Shown here: one piece after another, positions 44,271-52,541 of the stretch
Position numbering within the stretch: the first letter of the stretch is position 1
Layout: each line of letters starts with the position of its first letter
Source of the DNA: an uncultured Treponema sp.
GTDB taxonomy: Bacteria; Spirochaetota; Spirochaetia; Treponematales; Treponemataceae
NCBI GenBank assembly: GCA_946411505.1
Contig: CAMKEG010000001.1
Span: 806,001-870,000, forward strand
Reading direction: 5' to 3'
Length of the DNA stretch: 64,000 nt
Notes under the pieces: generated by a model
What the model saw: the letters and a program-made list of their open reading frames with translations, nothing else
What the model was told of the DNA's origin: nothing
Database searches by the model: none
Position numbers and translations under genes: made by a program

Positions 44271-44299
44271 ATTCTATCAAATATCTCTAACGTTGTCAA
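44271..44299 (-). promoter_or_regulatory. Leaderless-type promoter of the HTH-receiver gene
   Basis: TTGACA (44299-44294), 17-base spacer, TAGAAT (44276-44271), then AGAGAT and the ATG at 44264. Confidence 0.8.
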
Positions 44300-44320
44300 A
44301 TAAAATCAAAACAACAAAAA

Positions 44321-44472
44321 AAAACGCTCCCGGTCGCGGCTGCGACTGACGAAACCGCTAGATATCGTCGCTTCACGCATTTTGCGCCTTGTAACTATTA
44401 ACTCTGCCGCTTACGCGGCAGGCGCAAAATGAGTGATTTCGCCAGCCGCCCCGCTCCCTCGCGCGTTTTTTA
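44321..44472. repeat. Dispersed palindromic element, family A copy 3
   Basis: The same element as at 21,664: ends AAAACGCTCCCGGTCGC and GCGCGTTTTTT, core stem TTTTGCGCC (44380-44388) with GGCGCAAAA (44421-44429), inner hairpin TGCCGC-ttac-GCGGCA (44405-44420), one-sided bulge TTGTAACTATTAACTC. Relative to the copy at 21,664 a C-G pair has become G-C, preserving the stem. It lies between the response-regulator gene and the 3' end of recX. Confidence 0.8.
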
Positions 44473-44515
44473 TATTTTTCTTCACCAAAAATGTCCCGCC
44501 ATTTTTGGCCGCGCT

Positions 44516-45025
44516 TTAATTTTGTTCATTATTAGAAATTTCTTTGATTATATTTGACGACATTTTCCAACTAAAGCCCGCGCGTTGCATGGAGGCCATA
44601 AGCTTTTCGCCGTTTTTTCCTTGCGCGACAAGCTTTTTGGCGGCCTTGCGGCAGATTTCCTCTTCGTCAAATTCATCAAAAAATGAGTCCACGGCTTCCT
44701 TTGAAATTTCCTTGTCGATTCCCCTTGCCGCAAGCTCCGACAAAAGGCGGCTCCGTCCCTCGTAATGGCCGATGCGGCGGGAATTGAGCCAGGCGCGGGC
44801 AAAACGCCGGTCGCTCAAAAAATCCCGTTCCTCAAGCGCGTCCAAAACGCCTTCCACCGTGTCCTTGGAAAAGCCTTTTGCCAAAAGCTTTCTTGCAAGG
44901 CCCGCGCGGCATTGTTCACAACGGGCCAAGAGCGCCAAGGCTTTTTGGGTGGCGGCGGAGGCTTCCGTCGCGGCCAGGCTTTGAGCTTTGTCTTGTGTTT
45001 GGCTGGAATTTTCTTGCTCTTGCAT
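44516..45025 (-). CDS. recX: RecX regulatory protein
   Basis: RecX modulates RecA filaments. The 169-residue protein has three-helix repeats typical of the family (RCEQCRAGLARKLLAKGF, DRRFARAWLNSRR, RSRLLSELAARGI, ICRKAAKKLVAQG). The N-terminal 30 residues are Gln/Ser/Ala rich and atypical. I used ATG 45025 with AAGG upstream. It lies just behind the terminator of rpsI on the same strand, and the window also encodes LexA, but recA itself is not present. Confidence 0.85.
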   Translation of the reverse strand: MQEQENSSQTQDKAQSLAATEASAATQKALALLARCEQCRAGLARKLLAKGFSKDTVEGVLDALEERDFLSDRRFARAWLNSRRIGHYEGRSRLLSELAARGIDKEISKEAVDSFFDEFDEEEICRKAAKKLVAQGKNGEKLMASMQRAGFSWKMSSNIIKEISNNEQN

Positions 45026-45048
45026 ATGCCTTAAAACGCTTTTCGCGC

Positions 45049-45081
45049 AAAAAAAAGCCCCCGCCAAGGCAGGAGCTTTTT
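45049..45081 (-). terminator. Intrinsic terminator after rpsI
   Basis: On the minus strand AAAAAGCTCCTGCC pairs with GGCGGGGGCTTTTT and is followed by further T residues (45081-45049). It separates the ribosomal protein operon from recX. Confidence 0.85.
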
Positions 45082-45099
45082 GCAGGGCCAAAACGCAGT

Positions 45100-45498
45100 T
45101 TAGCGCTTGCTGAACTGGAAGCGGCGGCGGGCGCCCTTCTGTCCGTACTTTTTGCGTTCAACCATGCGGCTGTCGCGAGTAAGGTATCCGTTGGCCTTGA
45201 GGGCTGTGTGGGAATCCTGATCGACCTGAAGCAAGGCGCGGCTGATTCCGTGCAAGCAAGCGTCGGCCTGTCCGTTCAATCCGCCGCCCTGAACTGTAAT
45301 CAAGATGTCAAACTTGTTGTCGTTTGATGTCACCAAAAGAGGCTGGTGAACGACGCGAACCTGCTCCTGAGTGGCGAAGTAGTCCTTAACGTCCTTTCCG
45401 TTGACAACAATTTTGCCTGTGCCTTCGCGCAAGAAAACGCGGGCGGTGGCAGTCTTTCTTCTTCCTGTTCCGATAGCGATATTTTTTGTGCTAGCCAT
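45100..45498 (-). CDS. rpsI: 30S ribosomal protein S9
   Basis: The 132-residue S9 has the standard start NIAIGTGRRKTATARVFLREG and ends with the basic tail RKKYGQKGARRRFQFSKR, which reaches the decoding site of the 30S subunit. It follows rplM by 16 bases, the usual order in bacteria. A strong terminator lies 19 bases after the stop. Confidence 0.97.
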   Translation of the reverse strand: MASTKNIAIGTGRRKTATARVFLREGTGKIVVNGKDVKDYFATQEQVRVVHQPLLVTSNDNKFDILITVQGGGLNGQADACLHGISRALLQVDQDSHTALKANGYLTRDSRMVERKKYGQKGARRRFQFSKR

Positions 45499-45514
45499 TT
45501 CTATTCTCCTCTAC

Positions 45515-45943
45515 TCAAACTTCCAAGGGCTTGGGGTTCTGCGGCGTGTGCGGGTGCTCCGCTCCGGCGTAGATTCTGAAGTTCTTGCGCAAACGGCGGC
45601 CAAGAATTCCGCCGGGCAACATTCCCTCGATGGCCAAACGCATCGGATCCTCGGGGTGGCGCTCCAAAAGCTTTTCATAAGTGAAAGTCTTAAGTCCGCC
45701 AACAAAGCCTGTGTGGTGGTGGTAAAGTTTGTCAGTTTCCTTGGCGCCTGTAACGACAGCCTTGGCGGCGTTGATTACGATTACAAAGTCACCCATTTCC
45801 TGGTTGGGAGTGTAAGTGGCCTTATTCTTTCCGCGAATTACGGAGGCGGCTTTTGCGGCCACGCGTCCGAGCGGCTTGCCGGCGGCGTCGATGATGAACC
45901 ACTGGCGCTGCTGTTCCTTTTCGTTTACAAAAATAGTTTTCAT
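45515..45943 (-). CDS. rplM: 50S ribosomal protein L13
   Basis: The 142-residue L13 has WFIIDAAGKPLGRVAAKAAS, GDFVIVINAAKAVVTGAK and the PEDPMRLAIEGMLP stretch, all normal. It is the first gene of the rplM-rpsI operon and has an approximately 94-base structured leader upstream (see regulatory entry). Confidence 0.97.
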   Translation of the reverse strand: MKTIFVNEKEQQRQWFIIDAAGKPLGRVAAKAASVIRGKNKATYTPNQEMGDFVIVINAAKAVVTGAKETDKLYHHHTGFVGGLKTFTYEKLLERHPEDPMRLAIEGMLPGGILGRRLRKNFRIYAGAEHPHTPQNPKPLEV

Positions 45944-46072
45944 ACTAAAACCCTAAAAATAAAATTTTTGAGCGGAATCAAATTTTGCATCAAATTTGAA
46001 CCGCAACCGACGATGAGCGGTCGCCGGCCTTACGGGGAATATCATAATATAATTTTTCCAAAATTTAGTCAA
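45944..46072 (-). promoter_or_regulatory. rplM promoter and structured leader
   Basis: TTGACT (46072-46067), 17-base spacer, TATTAT (46049-46044). The leader to the ATG at 45943 contains a hairpin with CAAATTT/AAATTTG inside GCGG/CCGC arms. Ribosomal L13 leaders often regulate the operon in other bacteria, so an autogenous control role is plausible, by analogy. Confidence 0.55.
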
Positions 46073-46124
46073 TAGGAGAAACATTTCATTTTACAAGGAT
46101 GAATTTTTATGGTAGAATGGAAGA

Positions 46125-47483
46125 ATGAAGCAGAACGAAGACGAGAGAGCTCAAAAAGACTTGCGATTGGCAAGAGAGATTCAAATGTCGGCGATGCCGC
46201 AGGTTTTCCCAGCCTACCCCGGCCGCCCGGAATTTGACATTTACGCAAAAATGGTTTCCGCCGACGAAGTTGGCGGCGACTTCTACGACTTTTACTTTGC
46301 GGGAGAGGAACGACTGGCCATTTTGATAGCCGACGTTTCCGACAGGGGAATCCCTTCCGCGCTGTTCATGATGAGGGCAAAGACTCTTTTAAAAAGCTTG
46401 ATTGAGTCCGGCCTGCCGCCCGCCGAAGTTTTCAAGAGCGCCAACGACTCCCTTTGCCAAGGAAACGAAACTGGAATGCTGCTTTCCGCCTGGCTTGGAA
46501 TCGTGGACCTAAAGAAAGGCTCCGTAACCTACGCCAACGCCGGCCACAAGCCCCCTGTTTTGTTGAAGGAATTTGGAGAGGCGCAAAGGCTTTCCGAAAG
46601 CAAAAACTGCATGATGGGCGCCATGTCCGGCCTTGACTACCAAGAGGGCCAAGCGGAGCTGGAAAACAACGACGAGATTTTTTTGTGGACTGACGGAATC
46701 ACCTCGTCGCAAAACGCAAGCGGCGATTCCTTTGGCGAGGAAAGGCTTGAAAGGCTTTTGACGGAAAACAAAATGTCCGGCTGCAAGGCCTTGTGCGAAA
46801 AGGCGCTTTCCGCCGCCCAAGAATTTAGGGGCGGCCGCCCGCAGGAAGACGACATCGCGCTTCTTTGCTTCAAGTTCAACTACCGCGTGATGAACGGCCA
46901 GGTTGAGTACAACGACGTCGTGGAACAAGCGGTTGAATTCGCGCTCAAGGCCCACCGCGACGAAAAGCGCAAGTCCAACGGCGTCCCCTACATCTTGCAT
47001 CCGATTGAAGTGGCCGCGATTTCCGCCCGCCTTACGACCGAGCGCGAGGTGATGGCGGCCGCCTTGCTGCACGACACGGTTGAGGACGCCGGAGTCACAA
47101 GGGAGCAGCTTTTGAAAAAATTCGGCCCTCGCGTCACCGAGCTTGTGATGGCCGAAACCGAAGACAAGCACCGGGAAATGAGCGCGGCCGCGTCTTGGAA
47201 AATGCGCAAGGAAGAGTCCATAAAGGACTTGCGCTCGACCGACGACAAGGGCGTCAAGGCCATGTGGCTTTCCGACAAGCTTTCAAACTTGCGCTCCCTC
47301 TACGCGGATTGGCGCGAAAAAGGCGAAGGCGTCTGGCAAGTCTTCAACCAAAAGGACCCGGCAGAGCACGCTTGGCTTTACATGAGCATCATCGACTGCA
47401 TGGGAGACTTCAGGGAAACGCCTGAATACAAAGAGTACATGAACATCTGCAAGGAAGTTTTTGGAAAGCGCTGGCAGCGCTGA
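46125..47483 (+). CDS. SpoIIE/RsbU-type PP2C phosphatase fused to a ppGpp-hydrolase-like HD domain
   Basis: A 452-residue cytoplasmic protein. Residues 1-250 form a RsbU/SpoIIE phosphatase: LRLAREIQMSAMPQVFP, metal motif SADEVGGDFYDFYF, IADVSDRGIPSALFM, LWTDGITSSQ and PQEDDIALL. Residues 260-452 are an HD hydrolase like small alarmone hydrolases (SpoT-HD/Mesh1 type): AHRDEKRKSNGVPYILHP, ALLHDTVEDAGV and the later KAMWLSDKLSNLRSL. The two halves would remove phosphate from a serine anti-anti-sigma factor and hydrolyse (p)ppGpp, but the fusion itself is unfamiliar to me. The next gene encodes a STAS domain, its probable substrate. The promoter TTTACA-17-TAGAAT ends six bases before the ATG. Confidence 0.88.
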   Translation: MKQNEDERAQKDLRLAREIQMSAMPQVFPAYPGRPEFDIYAKMVSADEVGGDFYDFYFAGEERLAILIADVSDRGIPSALFMMRAKTLLKSLIESGLPPAEVFKSANDSLCQGNETGMLLSAWLGIVDLKKGSVTYANAGHKPPVLLKEFGEAQRLSESKNCMMGAMSGLDYQEGQAELENNDEIFLWTDGITSSQNASGDSFGEERLERLLTENKMSGCKALCEKALSAAQEFRGGRPQEDDIALLCFKFNYRVMNGQVEYNDVVEQAVEFALKAHRDEKRKSNGVPYILHPIEVAAISARLTTEREVMAAALLHDTVEDAGVTREQLLKKFGPRVTELVMAETEDKHREMSAAASWKMRKEESIKDLRSTDDKGVKAMWLSDKLSNLRSLYADWREKGEGVWQVFNQKDPAEHAWLYMSIIDCMGDFRETPEYKEYMNICKEVFGKRWQR

Positions 47484-47502
47484 AAGACAGGAGGACCATA
47501 AA

Positions 47503-48696
47503 ATGGAAAACGTTGAAGGAAAATTTGAGAACGGAATTTTTACGGCAAGCTTGAGCGGGCACATCGACTCCGCCAACGCTTCGGCGGCGGAAGCCAAGCT
47601 TAAGGAATTGACGGCCGGAAAAGAAATCACGGCCTTTGTCATGGACGCCGAAAATTTGGACTACATCTCAAGCGCCGGACTGCGCGTCGTCTTGAGCTTT
47701 AAAAAACTTTATCCGAACTTTAAGTTGATAAACGTCAAAAGCGAAGTTTACGAAGTTTTTGAAATGACGGGCTTCACGCAAATGATGGAAATTCAAAAGG
47801 CTTACAAAAAAGTTTCCGTGAGCGGCTGCGAAATCATCGGCGAAGGAAAAAACGGAATCGTTTACCGCGTTTCCCCCGACACAATCGTAAAGGTTTACAA
47901 AAACCCCGACGCGCTTGACGAAATCAAGAACGAGCGGGAGCTTGCAAAGAAAGCCTTTGTCAACGGAATCCCGACAAGCATTTCATACGACATCGTTCAA
48001 GTTGACGGAAAGTTCGCGTCAATGTTCGAGATGCTTGAGGCAGACAACATTTCAAAAAAAATCAACAAGGAGCCTGACAGGATAGACGACTTTGCAAAGG
48101 CTTCCGTGGAATTGCTTAAAAAAATTCACGCGGTGGAATTGAAGCCCGGCGAAATGGTCGACGCCAAGGCCGACTACCTAAAGCGGGCCGAACGCCTGCA
48201 AGGCCATCTTTCCGATGAAACTTACAAAAAGCTCTGCGACTTGGTCAGCGCGATTCCTGAAGACCACCACATAATTCACGGCGACTTCCACTTAAAGAAT
48301 CAAATGTTCCTAAAGAGCACGGGCGAGCTTATGCTGATTGACATGGACACCCTTTGCTTGGGAGACCCGGTCTTTGACTTTGGCTCGCTCTTCAACGCCT
48401 ATGTAGGCCGCGAGATGGTCGTTCCCGGAAACAACGAGAAATTTTTGGGCATCACCGCCGAGCAGGGAAAAGTTTTTTGGAAGAAGTCATTGGAATTTTA
48501 CTTTAACTGTTCGGATTCTGAAAAGCTTAAGGAAATCGAAAGGCGGGCGATGATTGTGGGCGAGCTGCGCCTGATGGCAAAGGCTATCAAATCCTACATG
48601 GGAACTGAATACGGCGAAAAGCAAATCGCCTCAAGCAAGGCGCTTTTGGAAGAGGCCGTGCCGTCAACCGAAGCTTTGACCTTGGCCAACGTGTAG
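47503..48696 (+). CDS. STAS domain fused to an APH-like (TIGR02172-type) kinase
   Basis: A 397-residue protein. Residues 1-105 are a STAS anti-anti-sigma domain with the phosphorylatable motif YISSAGLR (Ser56/Ser57). Residues 110-397 are an aminoglycoside-phosphotransferase-like kinase: glycine loop GEGKNGIVYRV, ATP lysine in DTIVKVYK, catalytic HGDFHLKNQ (near residue 258) and the metal Asp in LIDMDTLCLGDPVFDFG. The kinase resembles the Fibrobacter paralogous family TIGR02172, as recalled. It follows the phosphatase gene by 19 bases with ACAGGAGG before the ATG. Inference: kinase and PP2C could set the phosphorylation state of the STAS serine, a partner switch without a RsbW-type kinase. Confidence 0.86.
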   Translation: MENVEGKFENGIFTASLSGHIDSANASAAEAKLKELTAGKEITAFVMDAENLDYISSAGLRVVLSFKKLYPNFKLINVKSEVYEVFEMTGFTQMMEIQKAYKKVSVSGCEIIGEGKNGIVYRVSPDTIVKVYKNPDALDEIKNERELAKKAFVNGIPTSISYDIVQVDGKFASMFEMLEADNISKKINKEPDRIDDFAKASVELLKKIHAVELKPGEMVDAKADYLKRAERLQGHLSDETYKKLCDLVSAIPEDHHIIHGDFHLKNQMFLKSTGELMLIDMDTLCLGDPVFDFGSLFNAYVGREMVVPGNNEKFLGITAEQGKVFWKKSLEFYFNCSDSEKLKEIERRAMIVGELRLMAKAIKSYMGTEYGEKQIASSKALLEEAVPSTEALTLANV

Positions 48697-48764
48697 GCGG
48701 GCGGATGGCCCGCTTGCGCGGGCTGGCCGCCAACCATCCAAGGAAAAGCGGCCGTTTACAAGGC

Positions 48765-48989
48765 CTATTCTTGGCGCTGGGCTTCGCGCTCTTCTTTTTT
48801 GGCCTCGCTCTTGTCCTTGATGTCGGCAAAGCCAATCAAGATGGCGATGAGGCCGATGAAGGCGCTAAAGCAGGGCAAAAAGCCTTTTAGGAAGTAAACC
48901 ACTTCGTCGCCCCACGCAAGCGGCATTGAAGGCAACACGCTGAAAACCGTGAAGGCGATAAAAAGAATTCCCAAAATCAAAGCTACCAT
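48765..48989 (-). CDS. Small two-helix membrane protein of unknown function
   Basis: A 74-residue protein with two hydrophobic helices (MVALILGILFIAFTVFSVL and FSAFIGLIAILIGFADIK) joined by a short loop and a highly charged C-terminus (KDKSEAKKEEREAQRQE). I recognise no family. AGGAG lies about ten bases before the ATG. Its likely promoter (TTGACG-18-TATAAT at 49088-49059) lies inside the terminator region of the alanine symporter gene upstream. Confidence 0.65.
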   Translation of the reverse strand: MVALILGILFIAFTVFSVLPSMPLAWGDEVVYFLKGFLPCFSAFIGLIAILIGFADIKDKSEAKKEEREAQRQE

Positions 48990-49017
48990 TTTTATTTAAT
49001 CTCCTAAAATAAAGCGT

Positions 49018-49090
49018 TAAAAAAAACCGTGGGCCTTCAAAAGAAAGTCCACGGTTTCATTATATCAGCAAAAAGCCGCTTGCGTCAAGT
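49018..49090 (-). promoter_or_regulatory. Terminator with embedded promoter
   Basis: Reading the minus strand, the symporter stop codon is followed by TTGACG (49088-49083), an 18-base spacer and TATAAT (49064-49059). The terminator hairpin arm AAACCGTGG (49057-49049) and its partner CCACGGTTT with an eight-base T tract (to 49018) begin at once. A transcript started at this promoter would lack most of the 5' arm and escape termination. Confidence 0.65.
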
Positions 49091-50572
49091 TTATTCGGCG
49101 CTCACGGGATTGTTGGCGAAGTCGTAGCCGATTCTGTAAAGCTTGTTTCCTCTGAAGAAGTCGTTGGTGAGCTTTACGATAGTTCCTGACAAAATCAAGA
49201 GGGAGATGATGTTAGGAATGGCCATCAAGCCGTTGAAGATGTCGGCTATTGTCCAAACGGCGCTGATTGTCATGTAAGGTCCGATAAAGACGGCGGCGAT
49301 GTAGAGCCAGCGGTAAATCTTTACGGGAAGCATGTTGCCCTTTGAAAGGTACTCGATGCAGCGCTCTGAGTAGAAGTCCCAGCCCAAGATTGTCGTGAAG
49401 GCGAACAATACCAAGCAGACCATCAACAAGAAGGAGATGACGACTTTGGGAACGACAGGCAAGAGCATCTGGAAGGCGGCGTTAGTGATTTGGAAACCGG
49501 CCAAGCCCAGCTCGGGCCTCCAAGAGCCTGACATAACGATTACCAAGCCTGTGATGGAACAAATGACGATTGTGTCAAAGAATGTTCCGGTCATGGAGAT
49601 GATTCCCTGCTGAACGGCGTGCTCAACCTTCGCTGTCGAAGCGGCGATCGGAGCGGAACCCAAGCCGGCCTCGTTGGAGAAGATTCCGCGGGCGATTCCC
49701 TTTTGCATGGCGACAATCATCGCGCCAATCGCGCCGCCGGCGGCAGCCTTGAATCCAAAGGCTCCCTGGAAAATCTGCTCGATGGCTCCGGACAATTTTG
49801 AGAGGTTGCACAAAATTGCGAAGGCGCCCATTACGAAGTAGATTACGGCCATTACAGGAACGATTACGCCCGCTACGCTAGAAATGCGCTTGAGGCCTCC
49901 GATGATTACCAAAGCGGCTACAACGGCCAAAACAATTGAAGAAACGATAACGACGTGTGTGTATGTTCCGATTCCGCCGATTGTTACTGTCGTAAGGTTT
50001 GAAGCGGCTGTGTTGGCGAATGTCTCGACAGCGCTTGTGATTGAGTTTACTTGGCTGAAAGTTCCGATTCCGAACAAGCCTACCATCGTTCCAAAGATGG
50101 CGAAGAGAACGGCGAGCAATTTTCCCAAAGCGGGGAACTTGGCGCCAACGCCTTTTTCGCAAGTGTAGAAGGGGCCGCCCAAAATGTGGCCGTCGGCTTT
50201 TTCCTCGCGGAAGTGGATGGCGAGCAAGCACTCGGCGTACTTAGTGGCCATTCCCAAAAGGGCGGCGAGCCACATCCAAAAGAGCGCTCCAGGTCCGCCA
50301 ACTCCAATGGCAGTCGCGACGCCTACGATGTTTCCAGTTCCGATTGTGGCGCTAAGGGCGGTGCACAAGGCCTTGAAGCTTGAAAGCTCGCCGCCTTCGC
50401 CTTTTTCAGACTTTCTGAAAATGGAAGAAATGGCGAACTTGAGCTGGGAGAACTGAACTCCGCGCAAGATTACTGTAAGGAAGATTCCCGTTGCGAGAAT
50501 CAAAATGATTAGCGGCAAGCCCCAGACAAAATCGTCTATGGCGCCCAAAATAGAGTTGATTTTTGCGAACAT
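49091..50572 (-). CDS. Alanine/glycine:cation symporter (AGCS family)
   Basis: A 493-residue protein with about 11 membrane helices. It carries AGCS motifs: GGELSSFKALCTALSATIGTGNIVG, GVGGPGALFWMWLAALLGMATKYAEC, ARGIFSNEAGLGSAPIAA and AFTTILGWDFYSERC. It takes up alanine, glycine or a related amino acid with Na+ or H+. I used ATG 50572 (GGGG five bases upstream); a GTG two codons earlier is possible. It is monocistronic, with a terminator right after the stop. Confidence 0.92.
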   Translation of the reverse strand: MFAKINSILGAIDDFVWGLPLIILILATGIFLTVILRGVQFSQLKFAISSIFRKSEKGEGGELSSFKALCTALSATIGTGNIVGVATAIGVGGPGALFWMWLAALLGMATKYAECLLAIHFREEKADGHILGGPFYTCEKGVGAKFPALGKLLAVLFAIFGTMVGLFGIGTFSQVNSITSAVETFANTAASNLTTVTIGGIGTYTHVVIVSSIVLAVVAALVIIGGLKRISSVAGVIVPVMAVIYFVMGAFAILCNLSKLSGAIEQIFQGAFGFKAAAGGAIGAMIVAMQKGIARGIFSNEAGLGSAPIAASTAKVEHAVQQGIISMTGTFFDTIVICSITGLVIVMSGSWRPELGLAGFQITNAAFQMLLPVVPKVVISFLLMVCLVLFAFTTILGWDFYSERCIEYLSKGNMLPVKIYRWLYIAAVFIGPYMTISAVWTIADIFNGLMAIPNIISLLILSGTIVKLTNDFFRGNKLYRIGYDFANNPVSAE

Positions 50573-50626
50573 ACGCACCCCATCAATTTGAAATAAGATT
50601 TATTTTAGCATAGTTTAAGGAATGTT

Positions 50627-52357
50627 TCAAGAGATGAGCTTGGCCGCGTCTTCCGGAGGAAGGGGACGGCCCCATATGAAGCCTTGTATGTAGTCGCAGC
50701 CGATTTGCCGCAAAGTGTCAAGCTGGTCCTCGGTCTCGACGCCTTCGGAAATGACGTTCAAGTTGAGGATATGGCCTATGGAAATGATTGTGGCCACATA
50801 CTGTTTTGACGCCTCGCTAGTGTTCATTACGTCTATGAAAGACTTGTCAATCTTAAGCATGTCGGCGGGGAATTTGTTGAGGTAGCTTAGCGAAGAGTAG
50901 CCGGTGCCAAAATCGTCGATGGCGACCTTTATGCCCATTTCCTTGACTTTCCTGATGCGGTCAAGCGCCTTTTCCGCCGAGTCAATCATCACGGACTCGG
51001 TGATTTCTATCTCAAGGTTGCGGGACGGAATTCCGCAAAAAGTGACGATTTCCTTCAGCTCGTCGATAAAATTGTTTTTCATCAAGTGGTGGACAGAAAC
51101 GTTCATGCAAAGGACGATGTCGGCGCCCCGCTCCCTTATTATCCTTCCGACAAAGGCCGCGGCCTGCCTAAAGACCGCCGCGTCGATTTTGTCAATCAAG
51201 CCGATTTTTTCGGCCACAGGAATGAAGTCCACCGGGCTGACAACGCTTCCGTCCGCATCCCTCATTCTGGCCAGCGCCTCGAAGCCCCGAAGATTTTTGT
51301 TGATGTCGTACTGCGGCTGCAAGTTGAAGAAAAGCCCGTCGTTGGCCAAAGCCGCGTGAATTTTCCGCTCCATCGCGAGAGTCTTTTCGTTTGTGAGCAA
51401 CGACTGCGAAAAGCGCATGACACTGACATCTCCGCCAATTCTTTTTGCCTCGTGCATCGCCGCGTCGGCGCAAGAAAAAAGCGCCCCGCTCTTCATGGCG
51501 TCGGCCATGTATTCAGCGTAGCCGAAACGCGCGGTCATAAAATAGTCGCAGTCGTCTATGATGATTTTCTTTTCAAGCTCGGCCTTGTAGGCGCAAACGC
51601 TCCGTTCTATTTCTTCCGGAACCGCGTAGCCCTGAATCACAATGGCAAATTCGTCGCCTCCAAGCCGGGCCACAAAGTCAAACGTTCCGCTTTTGCGGGA
51701 ATCGGCCAAGGTCTTCCAGCGCGCGGCGACTTCCAGCAAAACTTTGTCGCCGATGTCGTGACCCATGCTGTCGTTTATGCTCTTGAAGTTGTTCAAGTCA
51801 ACCGACACAAGCGCGAATTTGCGGGAACCGTTGGCCAGGTCATCCATCAACTCAAGGCAGGCGAAGCGGTTGGGAAGACCCGTAAGGCTGTCGGTCACCG
51901 CCTGCGCCAAAATTCTGCGCTGGTATTTGTGCACCCTGGCATGGTTTATGTAAACCACTGTTATCGCGACGATAGCCAAAATGTTTGAAAAAGCGCCGGG
52001 TATGGTCGTAAAGTTGCGGTTTAAAATCATTCCCGCCGCCATCATGGGGAACTGGACCAAAAGAATCACAAGCGAAGTCAAAAAGCCCACGCGGCCAAAA
52101 AAAACGGCCAAGAAAATCAAGCATACATTTGAAAGAGAGGAAAAAACGCCGGCAAAAGCTTGAACCGGCATGCGGGCGCCAAAAAGAAAAACCATTGAAC
52201 GGTCGCCGGCCACCTTTCTTAGCGCGACGGAAGCGGCGACATACAAAACCAAAATTATCGCAAAAACAAATTTTGGCGCGTCCTTTTTGTGAGAAAGCTT
52301 TTTTATCGTTCCGTTGATGTCGTTGACGCGGACTTGTTCAAAAGGCTTTTTGTTCAT
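50627..52357 (-). CDS. Membrane GGDEF-EAL protein
   Basis: A 576-residue protein with about five membrane helices (residues 25-145), a GGDEF domain (LTGLPNRFACLELM, DLNNFKSIND, LGGDEFAIV, intact active site) and an EAL domain (GFEALARMRD, metal-binding ESVM, IDDFGTGYSSL, KIDKSFI, EGVET, WGRPLPPED). It can in principle both make and break down cyclic di-GMP; which activity dominates cannot be told. AAAGGAG precedes the ATG. Its neighbours show no functional link. Confidence 0.92.
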   Translation of the reverse strand: MNKKPFEQVRVNDINGTIKKLSHKKDAPKFVFAIILVLYVAASVALRKVAGDRSMVFLFGARMPVQAFAGVFSSLSNVCLIFLAVFFGRVGFLTSLVILLVQFPMMAAGMILNRNFTTIPGAFSNILAIVAITVVYINHARVHKYQRRILAQAVTDSLTGLPNRFACLELMDDLANGSRKFALVSVDLNNFKSINDSMGHDIGDKVLLEVAARWKTLADSRKSGTFDFVARLGGDEFAIVIQGYAVPEEIERSVCAYKAELEKKIIIDDCDYFMTARFGYAEYMADAMKSGALFSCADAAMHEAKRIGGDVSVMRFSQSLLTNEKTLAMERKIHAALANDGLFFNLQPQYDINKNLRGFEALARMRDADGSVVSPVDFIPVAEKIGLIDKIDAAVFRQAAAFVGRIIRERGADIVLCMNVSVHHLMKNNFIDELKEIVTFCGIPSRNLEIEITESVMIDSAEKALDRIRKVKEMGIKVAIDDFGTGYSSLSYLNKFPADMLKIDKSFIDVMNTSEASKQYVATIISIGHILNLNVISEGVETEDQLDTLRQIGCDYIQGFIWGRPLPPEDAAKLIS

Positions 52358-52439
52358 TCGGCAAACTCCTTTCCAAAAAAAACCGACGCTCTATTATAAC
52401 CCAATTATTGCAAAAAAGCAATAAATTCCATGCCCCGCC

Positions 52440-52470
52440 AAAAACGGCTCCCAGTCGCATAGCGTTTTTA
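52440..52470. repeat. Short palindromic element, possible family A remnant
   Basis: AAAAACGGCTCCCAGTCGC at the left and GCGTTTTT at the right form a short hairpin that looks like the two ends of family A joined without the core. It sits between the GGDEF-EAL start and the pgi promoter. Confidence 0.55.
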
Positions 52471-52477
52471 CGCATTA

Positions 52478-52506
52478 TTGAATAAAACTGCAAAAAACGC
52501 TAGAAT
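52478..52506 (+). promoter_or_regulatory. pgi promoter
   Basis: TTGAAT (52478-52483), 17-base spacer, TAGAAT (52501-52506). Unlike the leaderless group it has a leader of about 28 bases with a GAGGCG Shine-Dalgarno. Confidence 0.7.
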
Positions 52507-52541
52507 AATTGCCATTAAATTCTATATATAACGAGGCGAAT

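Noticed and set aside
51086..51988. A 300-codon open frame on the plus strand
   Set aside because: It is antisense to the GGDEF-EAL gene, has no family motif, and long antisense frames are common where GC-rich codons are used.
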